Notes under the pieces: model-generated | What the model saw: the letters and a program-made list of their open reading frames with translations, nothing else | Database searches by the model: none | Told to the model about the DNA's origin: nothing | Shown: piece by piece, positions 1 through 6,474 of the stretch | Position numbering within the stretch: the first letter of the stretch is position 1 | Layout: each line of letters opens with the position of its first letter | Position numbers and translations under genes: made by a program | Origin: JBMOLL01 sp049325415 | GTDB lineage: Bacteria > Bacteroidota > Bacteroidia > Bacteroidales > GCA-2748055 | Assembly: GCA_049325415.1 (NCBI GenBank) | Contig: JBMOLL010000032.1 | Location: 1 to 17,186, forward strand | DNA length: 17,186 nucleotides | Reading direction: 5' to 3'

Positions 1-672
1 ACAGAGAGGCAATATACTGAGGTAGCGGTCCTCGGAAGTGAGCTTGAAAATTTCAGCCGCTGCCAGGAAATTACTGACAATGTTACGGTGGGAAAGCATA
101 ACTCCTTTCGAGGTGCCGGTTGTTCCCGATGTGTAGATGAGAGAGGCGGGATCGTTTTCGCCGACAGATTCCTTGATACGCTTCACTTCATCGCGGTATT
201 TCTCGCGGTTAATGGCACCGGTCTCACGAACCTCGGTCCAATTGGGAAGGTTCTCGGCAGGATCTATGCAGTATTTACCGATGATTTCATTTATTCCCTC
301 TGCCGCTTTCAGGGTTTTTTCGTACAGGCGGGCATCTCCGGCAAAGATCATCCGGGCTTCGGAGTGCAGGAAGATATAACGGTACTCCTCCTCACTGAGC
401 GAGGTGTAAACCGGGACATGTACGGCTCCGGCCATCGAGATGCCCATATCCAGGAAGTTCCACTCCGGACGGTTATTGGTCATGGTAATAACCTTATCAC
501 CAGGACGGATCCCTGAATGGATAAGGCCGTATGCAATATCATGGGATATCTCGTAATATTCTTCACTGGTGTAGGTGATCCATTTACCATCGGTTTTAAC
601 ACCGAGTACCTGGTGACCGGGAAACACGGAGATGTAGCGGTCAAGAAGATCGAAAATCCTGGTGACAGACAT
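1..672 (-). CDS. AMP-binding long-chain acyl-CoA ligase, N-terminal part
   Basis: This is the first 224 codons of an acyl-CoA synthetase; the gene continues past the left edge of the window. It has no stop codon, and its ATG is at 672-670. The start MSVTRIFDLLDRY and the following WITYTSEEYY and GDKVITMTNNRPEW segments match the opening of long-chain fatty-acid-CoA ligases. The AMP/ATP-binding P-loop YTSGTTGTSKGVMLSH lies at residues 180-195. Enzymes of this family activate fatty acids with ATP to an acyl-adenylate and then an acyl-CoA, at the inner face of the cytoplasmic membrane. The adenylation signature and the C-terminal lid lie outside the window, so chain-length preference cannot be judged. 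The next gene upstream on the same strand ends 97 bases away. Confidence 0.92.
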   Translation of the reverse strand, partial: MSVTRIFDLLDRYISVFPGHQVLGVKTDGKWITYTSEEYYEISHDIAYGLIHSGIRPGDKVITMTNNRPEWNFLDMGISMAGAVHVPVYTSLSEEEYRYIFLHSEARMIFAGDARLYEKTLKAAEGINEIIGKYCIDPAENLPNWTEVRETGAINREKYRDEVKRIKESVGENDPASLIYTSGTTGTSKGVMLSHRNIVSNFLAAAEIFKLTSEDRYLSILPLC

Positions 673-769
673 AGCAGCAAGGTTTTAGTTAGTGTTGGGT
701 AAAAGCTCTATGCGCAAGTTAAACAATCTTTTGTTAATTGCGATGGGGGAGAAGGTTCCGGTGAAGTAC

Positions 770-1168
770 TTATTTCAGGTAATTTTTGAGCGTGCTCATT
801 CGCTCCGTCCTGTCAAAACTAAAATTTTTTAGCTGGCTGTCACAGAATTCAAGTAGGCTGAATGCTCTCAGGAAATACCCGGAGGCTGCTTCTTTTTCTC
901 CACGGTCGGAAAGTGCTTCACCCTCAATCATCTGGAGAATAGCAGCCATTTCCACTTCTTCCGGGGACCTTTCGCGGATAAATCGGGCCCAATCCTCCTC
1001 CCCGAAACCGGAGAGCACTTCAGGCCCGGTTTTGAGTACCGAGCGATAGGCTTCGCGGATCTCCTCGTCCAGTTGTTTGAATTGTCCTTTTTCCCTGAGT
1101 CCGGAAAGGCGGGCGACCATTCGCATAAATTCCTGGACCAGACGCATGATGTAATCCTTTTCGTACAT
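770..1168 (-). CDS. Small helical protein, possibly DUF6483 family
   Basis: A soluble protein of 132 residues starting MYEKDYIMRLVQEFMRMVARL. I chose the ATG at 1168 because this opening resembles the N-terminus of DUF6483-type proteins as I recall them. An in-frame ATG at 1198 would add ten residues. The sequence is rich in charged residues and looks almost entirely helical. The second half (EMAAILQMIEGEALSDRGEKE, then ASGYFLRAFSLLEF) reads like a TPR-type helix pair. There is no signal peptide, membrane segment or catalytic motif. The function is unknown. It lies downstream of the RRM gene on the same strand, but a terminator separates the two, so it is probably transcribed on its own. The family assignment is from memory of the pattern and is tentative; the coding call is firmer. 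Confidence 0.75.
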   Translation of the reverse strand: MYEKDYIMRLVQEFMRMVARLSGLREKGQFKQLDEEIREAYRSVLKTGPEVLSGFGEEDWARFIRERSPEEVEMAAILQMIEGEALSDRGEKEAASGYFLRAFSLLEFCDSQLKNFSFDRTERMSTLKNYLK

Positions 1169-1217
1169 TCTGCCGGATTTTAATATATTCTGTTTCAAAT
1201 TACAACTTCAGTGGCAG

Positions 1218-1252
1218 AAAAAAAATACCGGTACGACAAAGTCATACCGGTA
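1218..1252 (-). terminator. Rho-independent terminator of the RRM gene
   Basis: Arms TACCGGTACGAC (1226-1237) and GTCATACCGGTA (1241-1252) form a 12-bp stem with one mismatch and an AAA loop. Eight A residues at 1218-1225 give a U run after the hairpin on the minus strand. It lies about 80 bases past the stop of the RRM gene and just before the next minus-strand gene. Confidence 0.8.
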
Positions 1253-1285
1253 CACAGTAAAAATCAATTTTACAGCTCCTTTTGT

Positions 1286-1308
1286 GTGGTTTTCGTGTAG
1301 AAAACCAC
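1286..1308. other. Perfect stem-loop in the 3' untranslated region of the RRM gene
   Basis: GTGGTTTTC (1286-1294) and GAAAACCAC (1300-1308) form a perfect 9-bp stem around a 5-nt loop. It sits between the RRM stop codon and the terminator. It has no U run on either strand, so it does not look like a terminator. It could stabilise the mRNA 3' end or serve as a protein-binding hairpin. Confidence 0.5.
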
Positions 1309-1330
1309 CACTTACTGTCTTACGGGAAGA

Positions 1331-1690
1331 TCAATAATTATGAGACCTGTAACCGCCTTCTCCACGGTTGTAATTACCGCTTCCACCTTTATGATAGTCT
1401 CCACGATGACCACCGCCACGGTTTCCGCCGCGGAAATCACCACGATCCTTACGCTCTTCAGCTTTGTTTACAACAACGGCTCTTCCTTTGATCTCTTTGC
1501 CGTTCAGTTCTGCAATAGCTTTTTTAGCTTCTTCATCATCAGGCATTTCAACGAATCCAAAACCTTTGCTTCTTCCGGTGAATTTATCAGTAATGATTTT
1601 TACTGATGCGACTTCCCCATACTCTTCAAAATAATGCGATAATTCAGCTTCCTCCAGACTAAAGGGAAGGCTACCGACGAAAATGTTCAT
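1331..1690 (-). CDS. RRM-domain RNA-binding protein with glycine/arginine-rich tail
   Basis: A 119-residue protein with one RNA recognition motif. RNP2 is IFVGSL at residues 3-8 and RNP1 is KGFGFVEM at residues 42-49, including the aromatic residues that stack on RNA bases. From about residue 80 the protein is a low-complexity tail rich in Gly, Arg, Tyr, His and Asn (GGNRGGGHRGDYHKGG), like the tails of glycine-rich cold-inducible RNA-binding proteins. Proteins of this type occur in Bacteroidota and cyanobacteria and bind single-stranded RNA; a role as an RNA chaperone or post-transcriptional regulator is inferred. The gene stands alone with a terminator downstream and an AT-rich leader upstream. 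The start is clear because the RRM begins at residue 2. Confidence 0.95.
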   Translation of the reverse strand: MNIFVGSLPFSLEEAELSHYFEEYGEVASVKIITDKFTGRSKGFGFVEMPDDEEAKKAIAELNGKEIKGRAVVVNKAEERKDRGDFRGGNRGGGHRGDYHKGGSGNYNRGEGGYRSHNY

Positions 1691-1722
1691 AATAACAATT
1701 TAATTAAATGATAAATAATGTT

Positions 1723-1748
1723 CAAAAGTAAGCTTATTTTAAATCAAA
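1723..1748 (-). promoter_or_regulatory. Possible promoter of the RRM gene
   Basis: On the minus strand TACTTTTG (1723-1730) matches the Bacteroidota -7 element TAnnTTTG, and a TTTG lies upstream at 1745-1748. The spacer is only 14 nt where about 19 is usual, so the -33 element is doubtful. If used, the leader would be about 25-30 AT-rich bases. Confidence 0.35.
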
Positions 1749-1867
1749 TACATGAATCCGGACCTTTTTTCATCATCTTTCCGGAAAATATATTTTATTG
1801 GCTGCTAAATATCTGATAATTAATAGTATAAAATCCTCTTGCTTTTCGAATAAAGCGGCATTTTCAG

Positions 1868-2290
1868 CTATTCCTGGGGCTTGACAGGGCCTCTTCTGGA
1901 CTTTTTTTCACTGATTTTCTTCTTATCGGACAGCCTGTTCTGAACCGATTTCGGACCGGGTTTGGTCGGAATCCGGACAAGTTCCGGCTCGAGTGCCTGG
2001 AAAAGCAGCCTGTAAAATTTCAGCATGCACTGTGTCCTGTTACCGGGTTGTGAACGTTCACTCTGTGAGGTGATAATGAGGAAACCGTCGTTGCTGATTC
2101 GTCCTGCGGCCCGGGTTCTTAACAGTTCTTTCTCATCTTCTGTCAGCAGGGCCGAACCCTGAACGTCGAATCTCAGTTCAACTTTGGTGTTAACCTTATT
2201 GACATTCTGACCACCCGCACCACTGCTTCTGGAAGCCCTGAATATCATTTCCTTCTCAAAATCCCTTTCTCCAAGAGGAGGAAGTTCCAT
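1868..2290 (-). CDS. arfB: Alternative ribosome-rescue factor ArfB (peptidyl-tRNA hydrolase)
   Basis: A 140-residue protein resembling ArfB/YaeJ, which enters ribosomes stalled on truncated mRNA and hydrolyses the peptidyl-tRNA. The catalytic GGQ is at residues 26-28 within SRSSGAGGQNVNKVNTKVEL, the class I release-factor-like signature. The C-terminus (from about residue 108) is a basic tail rich in Lys and Arg (SDKKKISEKKSRRGP), the part that occupies the empty mRNA channel in this family. The frame stays open to an ATG at 2356, but I prefer the ATG at 2290. It places the GGQ at the usual distance from the N-terminus, and a promoter-like element lies between the two ATGs. The length is typical of the family. 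Confidence 0.93.
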   Translation of the reverse strand: MELPPLGERDFEKEMIFRASRSSGAGGQNVNKVNTKVELRFDVQGSALLTEDEKELLRTRAAGRISNDGFLIITSQSERSQPGNRTQCMLKFYRLLFQALEPELVRIPTKPGPKSVQNRLSDKKKISEKKSRRGPVKPQE

Positions 2291-2333
2291 GTTGCTATCG
2301 TGTTCCAATGGCGCTTGTTTAAGTTTCGTCTGC

Positions 2334-2362
2334 CAAAGATACACAGCTTTTGTCAATACAAT
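2334..2362 (-). promoter_or_regulatory. Possible arfB promoter that favours the downstream start
   Basis: TATCTTTG on the minus strand (2334-2341) is a full match to the -7 consensus TAnnTTTG. ATTG at 2359-2362 is a 3-of-4 match to the -33 element, 17 nt away. Transcription would begin near 2327, about 36 bases before the ATG at 2290 and downstream of the alternative ATG at 2356. Confidence 0.4.
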
Positions 2363-2457
2363 TAAATTCTCCTGCTATTCACTGTAAGGGAAAGTAAACA
2401 GCAGATTTTTGTATATTAGCTATGTTGAAACTGCGTAGTCCCTTTACACTCTTTACC

Positions 2458-3444
2458 ATGAAACCTGTATTGCGCCTCCTTCCCGTATTAGTTTTGCCCA
2501 TGTTCTTTGCAGGCTGTGATCCGGAGACGGAACTCACCAATACGATATATAAAGATGAAATGCGCCAGCTTGTTGAAGAACTCAGTGCCTACGGAAAGGA
2601 GATAAAACCAGGTTTCCTCGTTATCCCTCAGAATGGACAGGAACTGATTACGATCGACGGTAATGCCGGTAGTGACACCGAACTGGTTTACCTCAATGCC
2701 ATCGACGCTGTGGGCAGGGAAGATCTCTTTTATGGCTATATCCGGGATAACCGTGCAACTCCGGAAGATGAAACGGAAAGAATGCTGGAATACCTTGTAA
2801 AATGTGAGGAAAACGGGATCGCTGTGCTGGTGACCGATTACTGCAGTTCGGAAGATAAAATAGATGACTCCTATTTGAGAAACCGTAACTATGGATTTGC
2901 ATCCTTTGCAGCGCCCGACCGCGACCTGGGGGTGATACCCGGTTATCCGGAATCGCCTGAAGGAAAAAACCAGGATAATATCAACGGTATGGCTGAGGTC
3001 AGGAATTTTCTCTATCTGATCAATCCTGAGAATTATGCTTCGCAGGCTGAGTTCATCACGGCACTTGAAAAAACCGATTACGACCTGCTTCTTATCGATG
3101 CCTTCGGTCCGGATGGAGAACTGCTGCAGAACAGCGATCTCAGCCACCTGAAAGAAAAGGCTTCTGGAGGTCACCGCCTGCTGATTGCCTACCTGAGCAT
3201 CGGGGAGGCTGAGGATTACCGCTACTACTGGAAAGAGGAATGGAACAACAATCCTCCGTCCTGGATGGAAGCGGAAAATCCCGACTGGCAGGGGAACTAT
3301 AAGGTGAGATACTGGGATTCGGCATGGAAGGCCATCCTCTTCGGGAATGAAAATGCCTACCTGGATAAAATTCTTTCAGCTGGTTTCGATGGAGTATACC
3401 TTGATATTATTGACGCATTTGAGTATTTTGAAAACCTGGAATAA
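2458..3444 (+). CDS. Lipoprotein with TM1410/GH114-like glycoside hydrolase domain
   Basis: A 328-residue lipoprotein. The ATG at 2458 gives a good signal peptide (MKPVLRLLPVLVLPMFFAGC) with lipidation Cys at residue 20; an upstream ATG at 2422 would add 12 residues. The mature part resembles the TM1410/MJ1477 family, related to GH114 endo-alpha-1,4-polygalactosaminidases, which have a TIM-barrel fold. Visible signatures are LLLIDAFG (about residue 210), LLIAYLSIGEAEDYRYYW (from 241) and the C-terminal DGVYLDIIDAFEYF (from 311). D316, D319 and E250 are the likely acidic active-site residues. The substrate cannot be read from sequence; galactosaminoglycan-type exopolysaccharides are known for GH114. 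The next gene starts 30 bases downstream, so the two are probably co-transcribed. Confidence 0.85.
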   Translation: MKPVLRLLPVLVLPMFFAGCDPETELTNTIYKDEMRQLVEELSAYGKEIKPGFLVIPQNGQELITIDGNAGSDTELVYLNAIDAVGREDLFYGYIRDNRATPEDETERMLEYLVKCEENGIAVLVTDYCSSEDKIDDSYLRNRNYGFASFAAPDRDLGVIPGYPESPEGKNQDNINGMAEVRNFLYLINPENYASQAEFITALEKTDYDLLLIDAFGPDGELLQNSDLSHLKEKASGGHRLLIAYLSIGEAEDYRYYWKEEWNNNPPSWMEAENPDWQGNYKVRYWDSAWKAILFGNENAYLDKILSAGFDGVYLDIIDAFEYFENLE

Positions 3445-3474
3445 GTTTTTGATTTCAAATAAAACCTCAGGACT

Positions 3475-3924
3475 ATGCTGAAAAAAGTACTTCTGGCACT
3501 CCTTGCAGTGCTGATTATCATTCAGTTTTTCGGTATCGACCGGACCAGGCCCGAATCTGATCCGGCAAAAGACTTCATTGCCGTGGAAAATCCTCCCGAT
3601 TCTGTGGCACTTTCTATCCGGAACAGTTGTTACGATTGCCATTCCAACAACACCGTTTATCCGTGGTACTCAAGGGTGGCCCCCGTATCCTGGATGCTGG
3701 CAACTCATGTCAAAGAGGGCAGGGAACACCTGAATTTTTCCGAATGGGGCGACTATCCTGTAGGTAGAATTACCTACATCCTTCAGAATTGCTATGAAGC
3801 AATAAGTGAGAATGAAATGCCCCTGCCTTCTTATCGCTTGATGCACAGTGAATCGGTAATGAAAGACCGGTCTAAGGAGCAGGTCCTGGAATGGATGCGT
3901 ACCAGGGGAGCATGGGAAGATTAA
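3475..3924 (+). CDS. Membrane-anchored haem-binding domain protein (Haem_bd type)
   Basis: A 149-residue protein with an N-terminal membrane anchor (MLKKVLLALLAVLIIIQFFG, residues 1-20) and a periplasmic domain. It has one c-type haem site, CYDCH at residues 52-56, within the segment SIRNSCYDCHSNNTVYPWYS. That segment and the following PVSWMLATHVKEGREHLNFS match the Haem_bd domain found widely in Bacteroidota. A single CxxCH implies one covalently attached haem. The biological role of the family is not established; electron transfer or haem sensing are possibilities. It lies 30 bases after the glycosidase gene and 10 bases before the MBL-fold gene, so the three probably form one transcript. 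Confidence 0.9.
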   Translation: MLKKVLLALLAVLIIIQFFGIDRTRPESDPAKDFIAVENPPDSVALSIRNSCYDCHSNNTVYPWYSRVAPVSWMLATHVKEGREHLNFSEWGDYPVGRITYILQNCYEAISENEMPLPSYRLMHSESVMKDRSKEQVLEWMRTRGAWED

Positions 3925-3934
3925 CCGGAAGACT

Positions 3935-4735
3935 TTGAAAATAACCTCTCTCGCCGATAATTATGTCCGCCGCACCGGATTACTGGCCGAACACGGATTT
4001 TCTGTCTGCATAGAAACAGACAACAGGCTGATCCTTGTCGATACGGGACAGAGCGATATCTTCCTGAAAAATGCCGGCCGGCTTGGTATTGAAGCGGATC
4101 GGATCGATGCACTTGTTATTACGCATGGCCATTATGATCACACCGGTGGTGCATCCGCCTTTCTCTCGGCAAACAGGGATGCCGTGGTATATGCAAAAAA
4201 GGCCCTTTTTAAAAAACGTTTTCACGGTGACAATAAATATATAGGTGTACCGGAGGACCTGTGGCGATACAGGAACCGCTTTACCTTTATCGACGCCGAT
4301 GTTGAAATCGCCAGGGGCATCCACCTGGTTGCCGGTATAAACATGGTCTATCCTGATGATTCCCATATCACTTCATTTATGGAACAGAATGGTGAGCAGA
4401 TGGTTCAGGACCTCTTTGATGATGAACTTTTCATCGTTATTGAAGAGGAAGAACGTATCTCATTGATCTCTGCCTGCTCTCACAACGGAATTTCCAATAT
4501 GACCGAAACAGCCGTCAGAAAATTCAACAAACCGGTGCATCTTGTCCTGGGAGGTTTCCACCTGCGCAATGAAACGGAATTACAGATAGAGGCAGGTGTC
4601 GACAGACTTTTGGCTTATCATCCCGCCATAATAGCGGTTTCTCACTGTACGGGAATGAACGGCTACTTCGCGTTTTTGCAAAAGGCCGGGGGAACCTGTA
4701 TGTACTTTGCCGCCGGGGACTCGCTCAGCTGGTAA
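3935..4735 (+). CDS. MBL-fold metallo-hydrolase (COG1237-like)
   Basis: A 266-residue metallo-beta-lactamase-fold enzyme. The metal-binding motif THGHYDH is at residues 63-69 (H64, H66, D68, H69). Further ligand candidates are H183 in SACSHNGISN, H209 in LGGFHL and H237 in VSHCTG. The opening MKITSLADNY, then GLLAEHGFSV and LVDTGQS, is characteristic of the COG1237 group, often annotated as 7,8-dihydropterin-6-methyl-4-(beta-D-ribofuranosyl)aminobenzene-phosphate synthase-like; the actual substrate in bacteria is unknown. The start is a TTG at 3935. No in-frame ATG lies upstream, and the family N-terminus begins exactly there. It has no signal peptide, so it is cytoplasmic. It follows the haem-binding gene by 10 bases and converges on pabC with a 4-base gap. 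Confidence 0.92.
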   Translation: MKITSLADNYVRRTGLLAEHGFSVCIETDNRLILVDTGQSDIFLKNAGRLGIEADRIDALVITHGHYDHTGGASAFLSANRDAVVYAKKALFKKRFHGDNKYIGVPEDLWRYRNRFTFIDADVEIARGIHLVAGINMVYPDDSHITSFMEQNGEQMVQDLFDDELFIVIEEEERISLISACSHNGISNMTETAVRKFNKPVHLVLGGFHLRNETELQIEAGVDRLLAYHPAIIAVSHCTGMNGYFAFLQKAGGTCMYFAAGDSLSW

Positions 4736-4739
4736 GGAA

Positions 4740-5339
4740 TTAAACAATGATGGATGCTGTATCCAGGCAGATACCTTCTTCAAGGTCCATCATGGCATTG
4801 ATCAGCCGTATATGGCTGTATTTTCCCAGATCATCCGGGGTGATGTCTTTCGGGATCAGCAGGCCCCGGTCAATCAGGCTCGCCCTCATGGTTCCGGCGA
4901 GCAGGGGCTGTGCCGGGGTATACCAGTCTGTACCGTCACCGAAAGCCAGGTTTGCATAACTGGAATCACTGAGTAAACCATTCTTTACAATCAGGATATC
5001 ATCGCATTCACCCCGTTGTTCCATCAGCCGGTTAATAGCTTCGCGATCTTTATATTTCCAGCTGTATTCTATCGCATCATCAAAGACAAGCCGGAGCTTT
5101 CCGATCTCCTTTAGTTTGTAGGGAAGGAACTCGGTTTTTTCAATCAGCCGGCCATATATCAACCGGCATTTGTAGTTTGTGGAAGACAGTCCGGAAGGGA
5201 TGGTAATGATGTCTTCTATCTTTTTGTATTTGTGACATTTGCAGAATTCCTTGCGGGTCCGGTTAAAGCGTTCGTTATGGTATTCCATGTTCCGGAGTAC
5301 ACCGTTCCTGTAATGGATCGTCTCAATAAAACGGTACAT
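4740..5339 (-). CDS. pabC: Class IV aminotransferase, 4-amino-4-deoxychorismate lyase
   Basis: A 199-residue PLP enzyme of aminotransferase class IV. It probably splits aminodeoxychorismate to 4-aminobenzoate and pyruvate for folate synthesis. The probable PLP lysine is K95 in WKYKDRE. Conserved segments follow: DDILIVKNGLLSDSSYANLA (113-132), then TPAQPLLAGTMR (141-152). I chose the ATG at 5339 (MYRFIETIHYRNGV), where the class IV fold begins; an ATG at 5381 would put 14 extra residues deeper into pabB. It is shorter than the E. coli enzyme (269 residues) but of a size common for compact PabC-like proteins in Bacteroidota. Its start overlaps the end of pabB, which suggests translational coupling and supports the assignment over a branched-chain aminotransferase. 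Confidence 0.88.
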   Translation of the reverse strand: MYRFIETIHYRNGVLRNMEYHNERFNRTRKEFCKCHKYKKIEDIITIPSGLSSTNYKCRLIYGRLIEKTEFLPYKLKEIGKLRLVFDDAIEYSWKYKDREAINRLMEQRGECDDILIVKNGLLSDSSYANLAFGDGTDWYTPAQPLLAGTMRASLIDRGLLIPKDITPDDLGKYSHIRLINAMMDLEEGICLDTASIIV

Positions 5340-6306
5340 ATACTTTATCGCAAAGTTCGTTATACTCTTTTTCCCATTCACTCATGTAGGTGATGCCACC
5401 GCCGCTTTTATAGATTAGCTGCTCACCCTGTTTCTCAATGAAACGGATCATCACGGCACTGTCAAGATCTCTCCCGTCAAAATAGCCGAAGATCCCGGTG
5501 TAATATCCCCTGTCGTAGCCTTCAGCTTCCCGTATGAGCTCAAGCGTTCTTTTTTTCGGGGCTCCAGTTACCGATCCGGCAGGGAGCATTCTGAAAACAA
5601 GCTCTCCCATCTTCTGCCGGTATCCTGGCTCCAGCCTGCCGGTAATCTCTGAACTCATCTGGTAGAGATCCTTTTCCCTGGTTCTGATAAGGTCGAGGTA
5701 CTTGAATCGTTTCATACGTACATCATGGGCGATCATGCTGAGGTCGTTGCGGATGAGGTCGACTATGGTATGGTGTTCGGCTCTTTCCTTTCTGTCATTC
5801 AGCAAAAGCCTTTCTGCATCGGGGATGGAAGCATCGATAGTGCCCTTCATCGGATGGGAGTAAATCTGGTCCTTTTCAATACGGATAAAGGCTTCGGGGG
5901 AGAAAAGAACAAATTGCCCGGGCATCAGAAGCTTATAGGGTGCTTCGCTTTTTGCATAGATGGTCTCCAGGTCGAGATTGGTCTCCAGCAAACTCGGGAA
6001 TGTGAGGTTGATCAGGTAGCTGTCGCCCATCCTGATCCTCTCCTGAAGAAATTCGAAAGCCTTTCTGTACCGGTCTTTTGATACAGGGAATTTCCGGAAA
6101 ATGAGCTCCTCCGGCACCCTGTAATCCGGATCCTTGCTGGCATGGAAAGGCGTACGGTACCTGATCCCCGCATCAGTGGCTTCACCGGGGTTCATAACAA
6201 AGTTATGCTCCATGTCGAAGCTGATAATGAACAGAAAAGACTGACCATGATCAGCGTATTCGTTCATAATCTCTATCGTTTGTTTGCGGCCAAGCTCGTT
6301 CACCAT
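5323..6306 (-). CDS. pabB: Aminodeoxychorismate synthase component I
   Basis: A 327-residue chorismate-utilising enzyme that aminates chorismate to 4-amino-4-deoxychorismate. The motif PMKGTID at residues 152-158 carries K154, matching the active-site lysine of PabB; anthranilate synthases have Ala at this place (PIAGT). Other conserved blocks are VDLIRNDL (182-189), LPAGSVTGAPKKRT (241-254), YYTGIFGY (268-275) and SGGGITYMSEWEKEYNE (301-317). It is shorter than E. coli PabB (453 residues) because most of the non-catalytic N-terminal region is absent, as is usual in Bacteroidota. No glutaminase partner (PabA) lies in the window. An internal ATG at 6267 is a possible alternative start. TAACTTTG on the minus strand at 6311-6318 resembles a -7 element but lies almost on the start codon and lacks a -33 partner. 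Confidence 0.93.
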   Translation of the reverse strand: MVNELGRKQTIEIMNEYADHGQSFLFIISFDMEHNFVMNPGEATDAGIRYRTPFHASKDPDYRVPEELIFRKFPVSKDRYRKAFEFLQERIRMGDSYLINLTFPSLLETNLDLETIYAKSEAPYKLLMPGQFVLFSPEAFIRIEKDQIYSHPMKGTIDASIPDAERLLLNDRKERAEHHTIVDLIRNDLSMIAHDVRMKRFKYLDLIRTREKDLYQMSSEITGRLEPGYRQKMGELVFRMLPAGSVTGAPKKRTLELIREAEGYDRGYYTGIFGYFDGRDLDSAVMIRFIEKQGEQLIYKSGGGITYMSEWEKEYNELCDKVYVPFY

Positions 6307-6377
6307 GTCTCAAAGTTAACATCAAATCAATGCAAGTGTTCAGCATAAAACGGAATTAACGTAATCATCGTCCGGCT

Positions 6378-6410
6378 GCTAAAAAATGAAGATGTTATTC
6401 ACTTTTTAGC
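6378..6410. other. Stem-loop in the divergent pabB / caspase-gene intergenic region
   Basis: GCTAAAAAATGAA (6378-6390) pairs with TTCACTTTTTAGC (6398-6410) over 13 positions with one mismatch and a 7-nt loop. It lies 64-97 bases upstream of the caspase gene and 71-104 bases upstream of pabB. It may be an operator or a leader hairpin; no clean promoter was found next to it. Confidence 0.45.
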
Positions 6411-6474
6411 TAAATTACACTGCGTTTGACTTTTATGCGGTGCAGTCACCAAATCGTCAAAAAATTAGAACATT

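Noticed and set aside
721..745. Imperfect dyad near TTAAACAATCTTTTGTTAA between the ligase and DUF6483-like genes
   Set aside because: The arms need a bulge and are AT-only; this is expected by chance in such DNA.
1226..1252. Two TACCGGTA copies that might be an attachment site or operator pair
   Set aside because: The 8-mer is its own reverse complement, and the pair forms the stem of a terminator with a U run, which explains it fully.
2422..2457. Upstream ATG for the glycosidase lipoprotein
   Set aside because: It would place 12 extra residues before a canonical lipoprotein signal peptide; the start at 2458 is better.
2488..3174. A 228-codon open frame on the minus strand inside the glycosidase gene
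   Set aside because: It lies wholly antisense to a well-supported lipoprotein gene and its translation shows no family signature.
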